64,000 nt of DNA from Bacteriovorax stolpii. Lineage in GTDB: Bacteria; Bdellovibrionota; Bacteriovoracia; Bacteriovoracales; Bacteriovoracaceae. The stretch spans positions 1 to 64,000 of the forward strand of contig CAMCYI010000020.1 of NCBI GenBank assembly GCA_945883845.1, in the 5' to 3' direction. The notes under the pieces were generated by a model. That model did no database searches. It saw nothing but the letters and a program-made list of their open reading frames with translations, and had not been told where the DNA came from. Position numbers and translations under genes: made by a program. Below are positions 1 to 10,231 of the stretch, in pieces. How positions within the stretch are numbered: position 1 is the stretch's first letter; every line of letters starts with the position of its first letter.

Positions 1-960
1 TTAATGCTTGAGCAAAATTTTTCATGGGGCCCGCTTGAAACTCTGTATCTTGGAGGCGGTACTCCATCTTTGTGGGGAACCGCCGGAGCAGAGTTTCTAA
101 AAACGAAAATTTTAAGTCACGTTCCTCTTCAATCCAATGCTGAATTTACGATGGAAATCGATCCCGGTACCTGGAATCAGGAATTAGTTTCAGCTTGGAA
201 AGATATCGGTCTCAACCGGATTTCCATTGGAACTCAGACTTTGAATCCAGAATTCCTGAAAATCATGGATCGCATTCATTCAAAAGATGACAGTCTTTCA
301 CTTTTATCTTTTTGCCGGAAGAATAACTGGAATTTCTCTCTCGATTTTCTTCTCGGATTGCCTTTTTCCCAGACTAAAAAACGTAGTATTCTCGAAGAGC
401 TCGATGAGTTTTTAAGCTACGAACCTAAGCATTTAAGTCTCTATATTCTAAACGCGAGATCTAAGTATCCACATGCCCAAAATATGCCCGAAGATGGGTT
501 CATCCGGGACGAATACCTCGCCGTGAGTGAGTACTTGAGAAGCCATGGGTTTCATCATTACGAAGTTTCAAATTTTGCACTTCCCGGATACGAATCAAAG
601 CACAATCTCAAGTACTGGAACAGTGAATCCGTGGCAGCTTTAGGTCCGACAGGAAGCGGGCTTCTCGTGCAGAATGATGAGAGAGCTCTTAGATATAAAT
701 GGAAAGTGAGCGAGGGTGAAGCAGAATTTGAGCAGCTGGGCAAAGAAGAACTTTCTCTCGAAAAAGTTTACTTAAAACTCCGCACATCCGAGGGATGGGC
801 CCCCCAAAATATCACACCAGAGCACACTGCATTGTTTGAAAAATGGACCTCTAAAAACCTCGGATTCTGGGATGGCAAAACCATGGTTTTAAACTCACAG
901 GGATATGTTATTTTGGATTCGCTTATGAATGAACTTTTTAGCTGTAAGATTGAACTCTAA
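1..960 (+). CDS. hemW: HemW-like radical SAM protein (heme chaperone / coproporphyrinogen oxidase-like), 5' partial
   Basis: The reading frame is open from the first base, so the gene starts upstream of the window. The visible 319 codons begin just before a GGGTPS motif (about residue 18), the SAM-contacting motif of the HemN/HemW group. The CxxxCxxC cluster motif that precedes it must lie outside. Further along are the SIGTQT and HHYEVSNFA blocks typical of the family. HemW proteins are cytoplasmic heme-binding radical SAM proteins, not true oxygen-independent coproporphyrinogen oxidases. Separating HemW from HemN needs the missing N-terminus, but the HYEVSNFA block and the implied size of roughly 370-380 residues favour HemW. 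It is followed by about 150 bp and then grpE. Confidence 0.85.
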   Translation, partial: LMLEQNFSWGPLETLYLGGGTPSLWGTAGAEFLKTKILSHVPLQSNAEFTMEIDPGTWNQELVSAWKDIGLNRISIGTQTLNPEFLKIMDRIHSKDDSLSLLSFCRKNNWNFSLDFLLGLPFSQTKKRSILEELDEFLSYEPKHLSLYILNARSKYPHAQNMPEDGFIRDEYLAVSEYLRSHGFHHYEVSNFALPGYESKHNLKYWNSESVAALGPTGSGLLVQNDERALRYKWKVSEGEAEFEQLGKEELSLEKVYLKLRTSEGWAPQNITPEHTALFEKWTSKNLGFWDGKTMVLNSQGYVILDSLMNELFSCKIEL

Positions 961-1057
961 GTAACCGGAAATGCATCTATCCTTCAGAGCAGCAGAAACC
1001 TGATTATGACACTATTATCCTAGAGCGTATTTTCACATGTTTTTTTAGGGCAGAACA

Positions 1058-1075
1058 TTGACACCTGCGGAGGTG
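1058..1075 (+). promoter_or_regulatory. Possible -35 box and short inverted repeat upstream of grpE
   Basis: A perfect TTGACA (1058-1063) lies 55 bp before the grpE start and overlaps a CACCT-gcgg-AGGTG inverted repeat (1062-1075). No convincing -10 box sits at 17 bp, so this is only a candidate for the grpE-dnaK-dnaJ promoter. No CIRCE element (HrcA operator) was seen. Confidence 0.25.
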
Positions 1076-1117
1076 GCACCATCTTGTAGACTGAAACCTT
1101 TATTGAGAGAGAGAACT

Positions 1118-1657
1118 ATGAGTAATAAAGAAAACGACAAATCAAGAGAAGACGAAATCGCTGAAGAAGCTGAAGAGACGGCAGCGAATGTTGAACCCAT
1201 TGTTGTTGTTGAAGCTAAAAAAGAAGAAGATTTCAAAGCGAAATATTTCTATATCGCAGCTGAGATGGACAATTACCGCAAACGTATGGAGCGTGAGAAA
1301 GAAAATCTCGTGAAGTATGGAAACGAGAGAGTTCTTTCGGACCTTCTTCAGGTTGTTGATAATTTCGAGCGCACAATTGAAATGCTCAAGCCAGATCAGG
1401 ACGCGAAAGTGAAGAACATCGTTGTCGGCCTCGATATGGTGAAGAAACAGTTCATCGATTCATTAAGTAAGCACGGACTGACTCCGGTTGATACTATCGG
1501 AAAAGATTTTGATCCGAATTTCCATGAGGCCATGGCCCAGGAATATGCAGAAGGGAAAAGACCGAATGAAATTATTAAGGAGTTTCAGAAAGGGTATACC
1601 CTCAATGGTCGTCTGATCCGCGCGGCGAAAGTCGTTGTGGCGAATGATAAACAGTAA
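1118..1657 (+). CDS. grpE: GrpE nucleotide exchange factor
   Basis: This 179-residue protein matches GrpE, the cytoplasmic exchange factor that releases ADP from DnaK. It has an acidic, low-complexity N-terminus (residues 1-40), the long helix with AEMDNYRKRMEREKE, and the C-terminal beta-wing ending GYTLNGRLIRAAKVVVA, which is diagnostic. The ATG at 1118 is chosen because GAGAGAGA precedes it. A TTG at 1058 would add 20 unusual residues and overlaps a possible promoter. dnaK and dnaJ follow in the same direction, giving a grpE-dnaK-dnaJ heat-shock cluster. hrcA is not between hemW and grpE. Confidence 0.95.
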   Translation: MSNKENDKSREDEIAEEAEETAANVEPIVVVEAKKEEDFKAKYFYIAAEMDNYRKRMEREKENLVKYGNERVLSDLLQVVDNFERTIEMLKPDQDAKVKNIVVGLDMVKKQFIDSLSKHGLTPVDTIGKDFDPNFHEAMAQEYAEGKRPNEIIKEFQKGYTLNGRLIRAAKVVVANDKQ

Positions 1658-1699
1658 TTAGGAAAACTAATAAGAAAGTAAGAAAATAAGGAGAATGTT

Positions 1700-3616
1700 A
1701 TGGGAAAAATTATCGGAATCGACTTAGGGACAACTAACTCTTGTGTAGCAGTGATGGAAAACGGCACATATAAAATTGTTCCGAATGCTGAAGGTCACAA
1801 CACAACTCCCTCTATTATTGGTTTTGCCAGTAATGGAGAAGTGCTCGTAGGTCAGGTTGCTAAACGTCAGGCCGTGACAAACCCAACGAAGACTCTCTTC
1901 GGTATTAAGCGTCTCGTCGGTCGTAAATTTACAGATAAAGAAGTGACTCATTTCCATAAAGTCGCTCCGTTCGATATGTTCGCCAATAAGAACGGTGATG
2001 CTTGGGTGAAAGTTGATGGGAAAGAATTTTCCCCTCAAGAGATCTCAGCAAGAGTCCTTGAGAAAATGAAGAAAGCTGCGGAAGACTATCTTGGTCATCC
2101 CGTGACTGAAGCGGTTATTACCGTGCCTGCATACTTCAATGATGCTCAAAGACAAGCGACTAAAGATGCCGGCCGTATTGCTGGTCTCGATGTTAAACGT
2201 ATCATCAATGAGCCAACAGCAGCTGCTCTTGCATACGGACTTGATACGAAAAAAGATAAGAACATCGCAGTCTTCGATTTAGGGGGCGGTACATTCGACG
2301 TTTCGGTTCTCGAAATCACTTCAGACGGTGTGTTCGAAGTTAAGTCTACAAATGGAGATACTTTCCTCGGTGGTGAAGACTTCGATTACAGAATCATCAA
2401 CTGGCTCGCAGAAGAATTTAAGAAAGAGACATCAATCGATCTTAAAAACGATAAAATGGCGCTTCAGCGTCTGAAAGAAGCTGCTGAGAAAGCGAAGCAT
2501 GAACTTTCATCTGTAACTCAAACGGATATCAACCTTCCGTTCATTACGATGGATGCTTCTGGTCCTAAACATTTGAACCTCAATCTCTCACGCGCGAAGT
2601 TTGAGTCATTGATCGGTGATCTGATCGATAAACTCGTTGCTCCGACTAAAACTGCTATTGCAGATTCTGGTCTTTCACTTGCTGAGATTCACGAAGTGAT
2701 TCTCGTCGGTGGTGCGACACGTATGCCGATCGTTCAGGCTAAAGTGAAAGAGATCTTCGGTAAAGAACCTTCGAAAGGTGTAAACCCGGATGAAGTCGTT
2801 GCTGCCGGTGCTGCGATTCAGGGTGGTGTTCTTGCAGGTGACGTGAAAGATGTTCTCCTCCTCGACGTTACTCCGCTTTCTCTCGGTATCGAAACTCTTG
2901 GTGGTGTTTTTACAAAAATCATCGAGAAGAATACAACGATTCCGACGAAAAAATCGCAGACGTTCTCAACTGCTGTTGATAACCAGCCTGCTGTGAGCAT
3001 TCATGTTCAGCAAGGTGAGCGCGAGTTCTCTTCTGATAATAAGACTCTTGGTAAGTTCGATCTTTCCGGCATAACACCGGCTCCACGCGGAGTTCCTCAG
3101 ATCGAAGTGACATTTGATATTGATGCCAACGGTATCGTTCACGTGTCAGCGATGGATAAAGCGACAAACAAGACCACGAATATCGTGATTACTTCTAACT
3201 CAGGTTTAACTGAGGATGAAATTAAGCGAATGGTGGCCGATGCAGATAAAAACCGTGAATCGGACAAGAAACGCCGTGAAGTGGTTGATGCTCGTAACAA
3301 TTTAGACAGTCTCGTATTTGCCTCTGAAAAAGGCATTAAAGACGCCGGCGATAAAGTGCCAGCGGATAAGAAAGCAGAGATCGAAGGAGCGATAAGTGAA
3401 GCAAAAACCAAACTCACAAGTGAGTCTTTGGACGAAATTAAAGCAGCGACTGAAAGATTACAAAACGTCGCTCACAGCCTGGCCCAGTTCATGTATCAAG
3501 GAACTGGAGCTGATACCGGTGCCGGCGGACCGCAAGCCAATGCGGGAGCAGGCGAGGAATCATCGAAGAAGGATGATGGAGACGATGTAGTTGATGCTGA
3601 TTACAAAGAAGTGTAA
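1700..3616 (+). CDS. dnaK: Chaperone protein DnaK (Hsp70)
   Basis: The 638-residue protein is a full-length Hsp70. It has the phosphate-1 motif [14 protein letters not shown] at the N-terminus, the [21 protein letters not shown] block, the [11 protein letters not shown] phosphate-2 motif, LVGGATRMP, the substrate domain with the [14 protein letters not shown] linker, and an acidic tail ending DADYKEV. It refolds proteins in the cytoplasm with DnaJ and GrpE. A strong AAGGAG ribosome site lies about 7 bases before the ATG. It follows grpE by 42 bp and is separated from dnaJ by a hairpin with a T-run (3647-3677). Confidence 0.99.
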   Translation: MGKIIGIDLGTTNSCVAVMENGTYKIVPNAEGHNTTPSIIGFASNGEVLVGQVAKRQAVTNPTKTLFGIKRLVGRKFTDKEVTHFHKVAPFDMFANKNGDAWVKVDGKEFSPQEISARVLEKMKKAAEDYLGHPVTEAVITVPAYFNDAQRQATKDAGRIAGLDVKRIINEPTAAALAYGLDTKKDKNIAVFDLGGGTFDVSVLEITSDGVFEVKSTNGDTFLGGEDFDYRIINWLAEEFKKETSIDLKNDKMALQRLKEAAEKAKHELSSVTQTDINLPFITMDASGPKHLNLNLSRAKFESLIGDLIDKLVAPTKTAIADSGLSLAEIHEVILVGGATRMPIVQAKVKEIFGKEPSKGVNPDEVVAAGAAIQGGVLAGDVKDVLLLDVTPLSLGIETLGGVFTKIIEKNTTIPTKKSQTFSTAVDNQPAVSIHVQQGEREFSSDNKTLGKFDLSGITPAPRGVPQIEVTFDIDANGIVHVSAMDKATNKTTNIVITSNSGLTEDEIKRMVADADKNRESDKKRREVVDARNNLDSLVFASEKGIKDAGDKVPADKKAEIEGAISEAKTKLTSESLDEIKAATERLQNVAHSLAQFMYQGTGADTGAGGPQANAGAGEESSKKDDGDDVVDADYKEV

Positions 3617-3646
3617 TCTTTAGGTCCTAAAAACTTTTTCTCAAGG

Positions 3647-3677
3647 GCCCCTTATGATGAATAAGGGGCTCTCTTTT
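3647..3677 (+). terminator. Intrinsic terminator or attenuator between dnaK and dnaJ
   Basis: A perfect 9-bp stem GCCCCTTAT / ATAAGGGGC (3647-3655 and 3661-3669) with a GATGA loop is followed by TCTCTTTT. It ends 15 bases before the dnaJ ATG. It should lower dnaJ expression relative to dnaK, or end the dnaK transcript altogether. The hairpin is seen directly; its effect is inferred. Confidence 0.8.
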
Positions 3678-3691
3678 ATCTGGTGATGATT

Positions 3692-4831
3692 ATGAGTAAG
3701 CGCGATCTATATGAAGTCCTTGGCGTAGCGAAAGGTGCCGCAAAAGAAGATATCAAAAAGGCCTATCGCAAGCTGGCGATGCAACACCATCCCGACAAAA
3801 ACGCAGGCAATAAAGATTCAGAGGCCATGTTTAAGGAAGCGTCCCATGCAGCGGACATTCTCCTTGATGATAATAAACGCGCTCACTACGATCGCTTCGG
3901 TCACGATGGTCCACAAATGGGTGGAGGCGGAGGCGGATTCCAAGGTCAGGATTTTGGTGATCTCGGAGATATTTTCGGAGACATCTTTGGTGATATCTTA
4001 GGAGGCCAGCGTGGAGGTCGCGGCGGTCGACGTGCTGGTGGACGTTCGCGCGCTCAAGCAGGCGATGATCTTCAGACTGATATCGCAGTGACATTCGAAG
4101 AAGCTGCTTTCGGTGTAGAAAAAGAAATGCAAATCAATCGTTCAGTGGCCTGTGGTGATTGTCACGGAACAGGAGCGAAGAAAGGCTCAGGCCCGGTGAC
4201 ATGTGATATGTGCCAGGGTCATGGTGAAGTCAGACGTCAGCAGGGATTTTTTACGATCGCTCAGCCATGTCCGAAATGTCATGGTCAAGGTCAGATGATA
4301 AAAGATCCATGTGAAGCATGTCATGGACGCGGCCGTAATAAAAAACGTGAAAAACTGAGTGTAAAAGTTCCAGCTGGAATTGATGAAGGCCAGCGCCTGA
4401 AGCTTTCCGGTCAAGGTGATTCAGGACTTGGTGGCGGACCTGCCGGGGATCTTTATGTTCTGGTTCATATTCAGGAACACGAGTTCTTTAAGCGAGATGA
4501 ATATGATGTTCATTGCGAAGTACCGATCAGTTTTTCTCAAGCTGCCATTGGTACTGAAATAGAAGTTCCGACACTTGCTGGTCGTGTGTCCATGAAGATA
4601 CCTGAAGGTACTCAATCCGGACAAAAGATGAAGCTCCGTAACAAGGGTATTACTAAACTCGGTGGATATGGTTTCGGTGATCAGATCATCACGATCCATG
4701 TCGAAACTCCCTCGAAGCTGACCAAGGAACAAAGAGAACTCTTCTCTCGACTCTCTGAGCTAGAGCAGAACAACGTTTCCAACCCGATGACGAAGGGTTT
4801 CTTTGACCGCGTAAGAGAACTTTTCCAATAA
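3692..4831 (+). CDS. dnaJ: Chaperone protein DnaJ (Hsp40)
   Basis: This 379-residue type I DnaJ has the J domain with the HPD motif (HHPDKN), a Gly/Phe-rich segment (FGDIFGDIFGDILGGQ), four CxxCxGxG zinc repeats (CGDCHGTG, CDMCQGHG, CPKCHGQG, CEACHGRG) and the C-terminal substrate domain. It stimulates DnaK ATP hydrolysis and delivers substrates. The ATG at 3692 gives the usual MSKRDLYEVLG start. In-frame GTG (3683) and ATG (3686) starts would add only three residues. It sits just behind the dnaK terminator. Confidence 0.98.
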   Translation: MSKRDLYEVLGVAKGAAKEDIKKAYRKLAMQHHPDKNAGNKDSEAMFKEASHAADILLDDNKRAHYDRFGHDGPQMGGGGGGFQGQDFGDLGDIFGDIFGDILGGQRGGRGGRRAGGRSRAQAGDDLQTDIAVTFEEAAFGVEKEMQINRSVACGDCHGTGAKKGSGPVTCDMCQGHGEVRRQQGFFTIAQPCPKCHGQGQMIKDPCEACHGRGRNKKREKLSVKVPAGIDEGQRLKLSGQGDSGLGGGPAGDLYVLVHIQEHEFFKRDEYDVHCEVPISFSQAAIGTEIEVPTLAGRVSMKIPEGTQSGQKMKLRNKGITKLGGYGFGDQIITIHVETPSKLTKEQRELFSRLSELEQNNVSNPMTKGFFDRVRELFQ

Positions 4832-4885
4832 CATTTCTTCTAAGCATGAGTTAAACTTTTGGTCTGAATTTACCAAAGGGTACTC

Positions 4886-6853
4886 ATGCGTTTTTTCACT
4901 CTTCTCACCATTTTCATTCTTGTTGCATGCTCGGGTGTGAAGACTCATAAAGACATTGAAGAGACTGAGATTTCAGCAAACGTAAAACTGAAAATCGAAC
5001 AGGCCCGGGAACTCATTCGTAGCGGAAAACTTAAAGAAGCTGTCGCAAAACTTTCTGAACTCAACGACGCCAAACTTGAACCAATTGAGAAAGCTCTTAA
5101 GTATAACCTCAAGGGTGTGACTCTTTTCAATATAGGTGAAGTGGATAAAGCGATCCTTAATTTCCAGGTCGCTGAAAAATATGTACCAGAGGACACTGAG
5201 CTATACAGTCAGGTTCAGTTGAACATGGCGAGCGGACATTACAAGCTTGGCCAGTATAGTGAGATGAAAGATCGCCTTGGCAAAATCCGTCGCAAAGAAC
5301 TCGCTGAAGTTGATAAGAAGAAATATTTCCAGCTCTCTCTCGCTCACGGAATCAAGTTTGATAATCCTATGATGATTGTTTCATCGAGTGTGGGTCTTCT
5401 TTCAGATGCAAAAACGATCTCAGAAGTTCAGAGTTCGAATTATTACGAAACAATGAAAACTGGTTTTGCGAAAATGTCACAGGGCCAGAAGTTTGAACTA
5501 CTTGAAGACTATGCAGATACAAAAAGTCTTGGAGTAGCTGCCCTGGCAGAGATCGAAGCTGAGCACCGTTACTCAAATGGTGACAAGAGTGGTGCAAAGG
5601 ATGTCGTGGCCTGGGTGAGTTCTGAATTTTCTTCGAATGAAGAAGTCATGAAGTTTGTAAAAGACTTCGAACTGAGAATGGAAAACTCTTCCCGTATCAG
5701 TATCTCTGACATCGGGCTTGTTCTTCCTCTATCCGGAGAGAAAGCAACCTTCGGACAAAAAGCACTAAGTGGTGTGGATACCGGACTGAAAGTTCTTGGA
5801 ATGGGTGACGCAGTTAAGATTCACGTTAAAGACTCTGCTGAATCTGCAGCCCAGGGAGCACAGGCAGTACTTGAATTGATTCGCGAAGAGAAAGTTGCTT
5901 TCATCATCGGGGGCCTTTTCCCTGAGAGTGCAAAATCTGAATACCTGGAAGCAAAAAAATACGGTGTGCTTTTCATTTCACTTTCCCAGATCAATCTTCC
6001 TAAAGAAGAAAAAAATAATCATCTCATTGAAGTCCAGGGTTCTATTGAATCTCAGATTGAAACTCTCTTATCTGACGAAATGGTCGGTAAGTTTGGCCAG
6101 CGTATTGGCGTGATCTATCCAGACAATGAAGGTGGAAAGGCCTATGTCGATGAAATTTACCGTGCAGCTACGAAGAAAAATCTTAGTGTGAACAGTGTTG
6201 CTTCTTTTCCAAAGAACACTCATGACTACCGCGACACATCCCAGTTATTCCTGGGCCTGAAATATCCGCGTGAAAGAGCTGAGGAACTGAGCATTCTGGA
6301 AGATGTGTATGCCCTTGAGAAAACGTCTATCCGCAGAGTTCAGACACTTCCTCCTGTTATTGATTTTGACTGGGTCTTTCTCGCGACTTATCCCCACGAA
6401 GCTTCGCAACTCATTCCCACTCTAGGATATTATGACGCGAATAGAATCAAAATTGTTGGCGGTCCAAGTTGGGTTTCTAAATCAATGGTGAAAGAACAAA
6501 AAAACCTCGGAACACTTTATTTCGTGGGTGATGATCCGAAAGATATCAACCAGGCCATGTTAACTAAGTTTCAGGAAATTTACGGCAAACCAGCGAGCTT
6601 AATTGAAGTGCTTGCACTCGATGCCATGAAACTTGGGACTGAAAGTCTCAATGCCAGTGGAGATGTTTCAAGCCGGGATGATTTTGATTTGAAACTCAAA
6701 GAGAAGGGTGTCCTGAGAGGACTTTCAACTGAGTGGGTTTTGAAAGAAAACGTCTGGCTGAAAAAGATGAACGCGATGACGATCACTCATGGAGAGATCG
6801 TAAAGCTCTTTGAGGTCTCACCAGGTTCCCAGTCGCCAACAACTGAAAATTAA
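4886..6853 (+). CDS. LpoA-like lipoprotein (penicillin-binding protein activator, LppC family)
   Basis: A 655-residue lipoprotein with a short hydrophobic leader and a lipobox LVAC near residue 15. Residues about 25-270 look like TPR-type helical repeats. Residues about 275-640 look like a type I periplasmic binding fold (IGLVLPLSGEKATFGQKALSGVDTG, VAFIIGGLFPESAKSEY, and later the FDWVFLATYPHEASQLIP block). That two-part layout is that of LpoA/LppC, the outer-membrane lipoproteins that activate bifunctional penicillin-binding proteins. An AAAGGG ribosome site precedes the ATG. It converges with hpt, overlapping 4 bp. The fold is clear; the partner enzyme is inferred from the family. Confidence 0.8.
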   Translation: MRFFTLLTIFILVACSGVKTHKDIEETEISANVKLKIEQARELIRSGKLKEAVAKLSELNDAKLEPIEKALKYNLKGVTLFNIGEVDKAILNFQVAEKYVPEDTELYSQVQLNMASGHYKLGQYSEMKDRLGKIRRKELAEVDKKKYFQLSLAHGIKFDNPMMIVSSSVGLLSDAKTISEVQSSNYYETMKTGFAKMSQGQKFELLEDYADTKSLGVAALAEIEAEHRYSNGDKSGAKDVVAWVSSEFSSNEEVMKFVKDFELRMENSSRISISDIGLVLPLSGEKATFGQKALSGVDTGLKVLGMGDAVKIHVKDSAESAAQGAQAVLELIREEKVAFIIGGLFPESAKSEYLEAKKYGVLFISLSQINLPKEEKNNHLIEVQGSIESQIETLLSDEMVGKFGQRIGVIYPDNEGGKAYVDEIYRAATKKNLSVNSVASFPKNTHDYRDTSQLFLGLKYPRERAEELSILEDVYALEKTSIRRVQTLPPVIDFDWVFLATYPHEASQLIPTLGYYDANRIKIVGGPSWVSKSMVKEQKNLGTLYFVGDDPKDINQAMLTKFQEIYGKPASLIEVLALDAMKLGTESLNASGDVSSRDDFDLKLKEKGVLRGLSTEWVLKENVWLKKMNAMTITHGEIVKLFEVSPGSQSPTTEN

Positions 6854-7416
6854 TTCGGATATTTTAAATAATAGAGTTGTTCAAAGTTACGGCCGAAATC
6901 TTCAAGATCGAGGCCGTAGCCCACAATGAATTGATCTTCGATCTTCTTCCCGGTCATATCAGGCTGAATGTTCACAGCGCGCTTATAAGGTTTATCAAAT
7001 AAAGAGACCACTTCGAGCGAACGCGGTGAACTTAAAAGCATTCTTTTCTTCAAAAAGCTTAACGCGCGGCCTGTATCAACGATTTCTTCCACAATTACGA
7101 CGTTGCGGTCCATAAGGTTTGTCGTGATGTCTTTGCTTACAACAATAGTTCCGTGGCTTTCTTTGCTGCGGCCGACGGCCTGAAGTTTCACGAAATCAAC
7201 GTAAACCTTGACGCCTTTGATCTCTCTGACGAGATCGGCCAGAAACACCATGCTTCCTTTTAGTACTCCAATCAAGACCAGATCCTGCCCCTGATACTTC
7301 TGAGAAAGAGCATTTCCCAGCGTCTCAACGATGCCTTTGATCTCTTTGCTATCAATGTATTTTACGAACTGGCTCGAGACGAATGAGGAAGGAAATTTAT
7401 TTTTTTCATCTGACAT
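6850..7416 (-). CDS. hpt: Hypoxanthine phosphoribosyltransferase
   Basis: This 188-residue protein carries the PRPP-binding loop VVIVEEIVDTGRALSF, preceded by the LVLIGVLKGSMVFLADLVREI block and followed by VGYGLDLEDFGRN, all characteristic of hypoxanthine/guanine phosphoribosyltransferases. It salvages purine bases to IMP or GMP in the cytoplasm, a sensible activity for a predator that takes up prey nucleobases (inference). It is transcribed away from mreB across a 178-bp gap and converges with the LpoA-like gene. Confidence 0.92.
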   Translation of the reverse strand: MSDEKNKFPSSFVSSQFVKYIDSKEIKGIVETLGNALSQKYQGQDLVLIGVLKGSMVFLADLVREIKGVKVYVDFVKLQAVGRSKESHGTIVVSKDITTNLMDRNVVIVEEIVDTGRALSFLKKRMLLSSPRSLEVVSLFDKPYKRAVNIQPDMTGKKIEDQFIVGYGLDLEDFGRNFEQLYYLKYPN

Positions 7417-7520
7417 GGGTCACCCTTTGAAGAGACAATCTTAACCGGACTGATCATAACTGGAAAGAATGGATTACCTGATGCGATCCATCGGGAAAGT
7501 AATTCCGCTCGAGTAAATTC

Positions 7521-7549
7521 TTGTCCCTCTCTCCAGCCAATGGTAAATT
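7521..7549 (+). promoter_or_regulatory. Candidate sigma-70 promoter for mreB
   Basis: TTGTCC (7521-7526), a 17-bp spacer and TAAATT (7544-7549) lie 46 bp before the mreB ATG in the hpt/mreB divergent gap. Match and spacing are reasonable but unverified. Confidence 0.4.
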
Positions 7550-7564
7550 GGGGGATATATCTAA

Positions 7565-8632
<1,068 letters not shown>

Positions 8633-8648
8633 TAAGAAGGGCCAATCC

Positions 8649-9464
8649 ATGTCCCAAACTTTTTTCTCTAAACTTGATTCATACGAGAAAGCGAATCGTC
8701 TTTCCCAGCTGGGAAATTCACGCGGAAATATTGTCATCTGGGAAAAGGGTGCGAAAATTAAGCATTCGCAAATGGCAGTCGCTTTCGACAAAGATCAACA
8801 GAATCTCGTTCTCGAAACTAAAACGGATATTTTTCCTCCCGGTACAAAAGTTCTTTGTTCTTTTGAACTCAGAGGAATGTCTTTTTTTGCTCAAGCCGTT
8901 TTCAAGAAGAGTATTGGTAACGATGCTGTGCTGGAAATTCACCAGGAACTTTTTAAGTCCGAGAAAAGATCCAGTTATCGTCTCATGACCTTTCCCATGC
9001 ATGAAGTCTGGGCCGAGTTTGATCTCGGAGAAGTTTACGAAGGCGGTAAAGTTGTCGATCTTAAATCCCGCTCAAGTCAGACTGCACTCTTTAAAAACTT
9101 TCTCAATCTGATTGATCAGGACGAAGATCTTCTCAATAAGGGAATTGTCCGCATTCGTATTCAGGATGTATCGGCAACTGGCCTCGCTCTTCATATCGGC
9201 GAGCTTGAAAGTAAATATTTTGCCAAAGACCGTATTTTTAAAAATGTAAATCTTCGGTTCATTGACCAGGATTTCATCATGCCTGAAATTAAAGTCATCT
9301 ATGTTGTCGACTACATTTCTGGTGATAAAAAGATCCGTAAGTTTAAAGTCGGTATGCATTTTTCCAAGAACACCACAGATCTTGATAACCTTATCGGCAA
9401 GAAAATAAATCAGGTCTTACGGGATTCTGACCAGAACAAAGATTTCGAAAAGCTTATCAAGTGA
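8649..9464 (+). CDS. PilZ domain-containing protein
   Basis: This 271-residue cytoplasmic protein lies 16 bp after mreB. It has the two halves of a PilZ c-di-GMP site: an RxxxR element (KRSSYRLMTFP, about residues 107-117) and, after a longer-than-usual insert, DVSATGLALHI (D/NxSxxG, about residues 174-184). The N-terminal about 100 residues resemble the YcgR-type flanking domain. PilZ proteins bind c-di-GMP and pass the signal to a partner; the partner cannot be named. The gene overlaps the next by 4 bp, so the two are probably co-transcribed with mreB. Confidence 0.75.
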   Translation: MSQTFFSKLDSYEKANRLSQLGNSRGNIVIWEKGAKIKHSQMAVAFDKDQQNLVLETKTDIFPPGTKVLCSFELRGMSFFAQAVFKKSIGNDAVLEIHQELFKSEKRSSYRLMTFPMHEVWAEFDLGEVYEGGKVVDLKSRSSQTALFKNFLNLIDQDEDLLNKGIVRIRIQDVSATGLALHIGELESKYFAKDRIFKNVNLRFIDQDFIMPEIKVIYVVDYISGDKKIRKFKVGMHFSKNTTDLDNLIGKKINQVLRDSDQNKDFEKLIK

Positions 9465-10222
9465 AAATCCTGCTTCTTATTCTCATCCTTCTGTCATGTT
9501 CAAGTCCCATGTCCAGACCAACGATGGGAAAGAAGATTTTCAATTATCAGGACGTCTCTGGTAGTTATCGCATGATAAGAGAAACCAAGATCATCAAAAA
9601 AAAATTAGTATCTCGTACCCAGTTATTTGCTTCTACAGGCGGGGCGGAAAAGCTCGTTGAGAAAAGTATCGTCGTATCTCAACTTGGTACCATCAAGTCC
9701 AGACGAGGCCGTACTCTCGTCGTCAGACCTCTAGCTTCAGAATTTTCTGTATGGCTCGAAGGTAAACTTTACTTCTCGAAAACGACTCTCGTTCCAGCAG
9801 CAAAAAGTATGCGAATTCTGATGAAGAGCCCGGAGTCAAAGTGGAATGGAACTCAGGATATCAAGTTTCCGAAAGGAGCTTACTTTTGTTATTACGCGCA
9901 AGCCCCGGAATGCCTGGCGCAGAATCAGCTTCTTGAAAGAGCTTTTTCTGATAAAGATAAAAACTTCGGGTTTTATATGGTGTGGGATTCATTTCCTTAC
10001 ACTGGAGAACAGTTTGCGAACGTGTCTGGTAGCTTTTTTGCACCGGCCACTATCAAGTACGATGGTCTTGTGAAAGGCATGCATCGGTTTGAAATAGAGG
10101 CAGAGGGGCAGATGCTGCTGTATTATTTCTCAAAATCTTTCGAATTTGTTAAAATGTCATGGATAGCTCAGGGTCTCACGATGTCACCATTAGGTGATTC
10201 ATCAGATGAAGAAGAAGAGTAG
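9461..10222 (+). CDS. Predicted lipoprotein, function unknown
   Basis: A 253-residue protein starting with GTG at 9461, overlapping the PilZ stop (GTGA). It has a short signal peptide with lipobox LLSC near residue 13, so the mature protein is probably an envelope lipoprotein. The rest is beta-strand-rich with no family I recognise. The tail is very acidic (DSSDEEEE). Its place between a PilZ gene and nagZ, downstream of mreB, suggests an envelope role, but nothing more can be said. Confidence 0.75.
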   Translation: MKILLLILILLSCSSPMSRPTMGKKIFNYQDVSGSYRMIRETKIIKKKLVSRTQLFASTGGAEKLVEKSIVVSQLGTIKSRRGRTLVVRPLASEFSVWLEGKLYFSKTTLVPAAKSMRILMKSPESKWNGTQDIKFPKGAYFCYYAQAPECLAQNQLLERAFSDKDKNFGFYMVWDSFPYTGEQFANVSGSFFAPATIKYDGLVKGMHRFEIEAEGQMLLYYFSKSFEFVKMSWIAQGLTMSPLGDSSDEEEE

Positions 10223-10231
10223 GGAGTTTTT

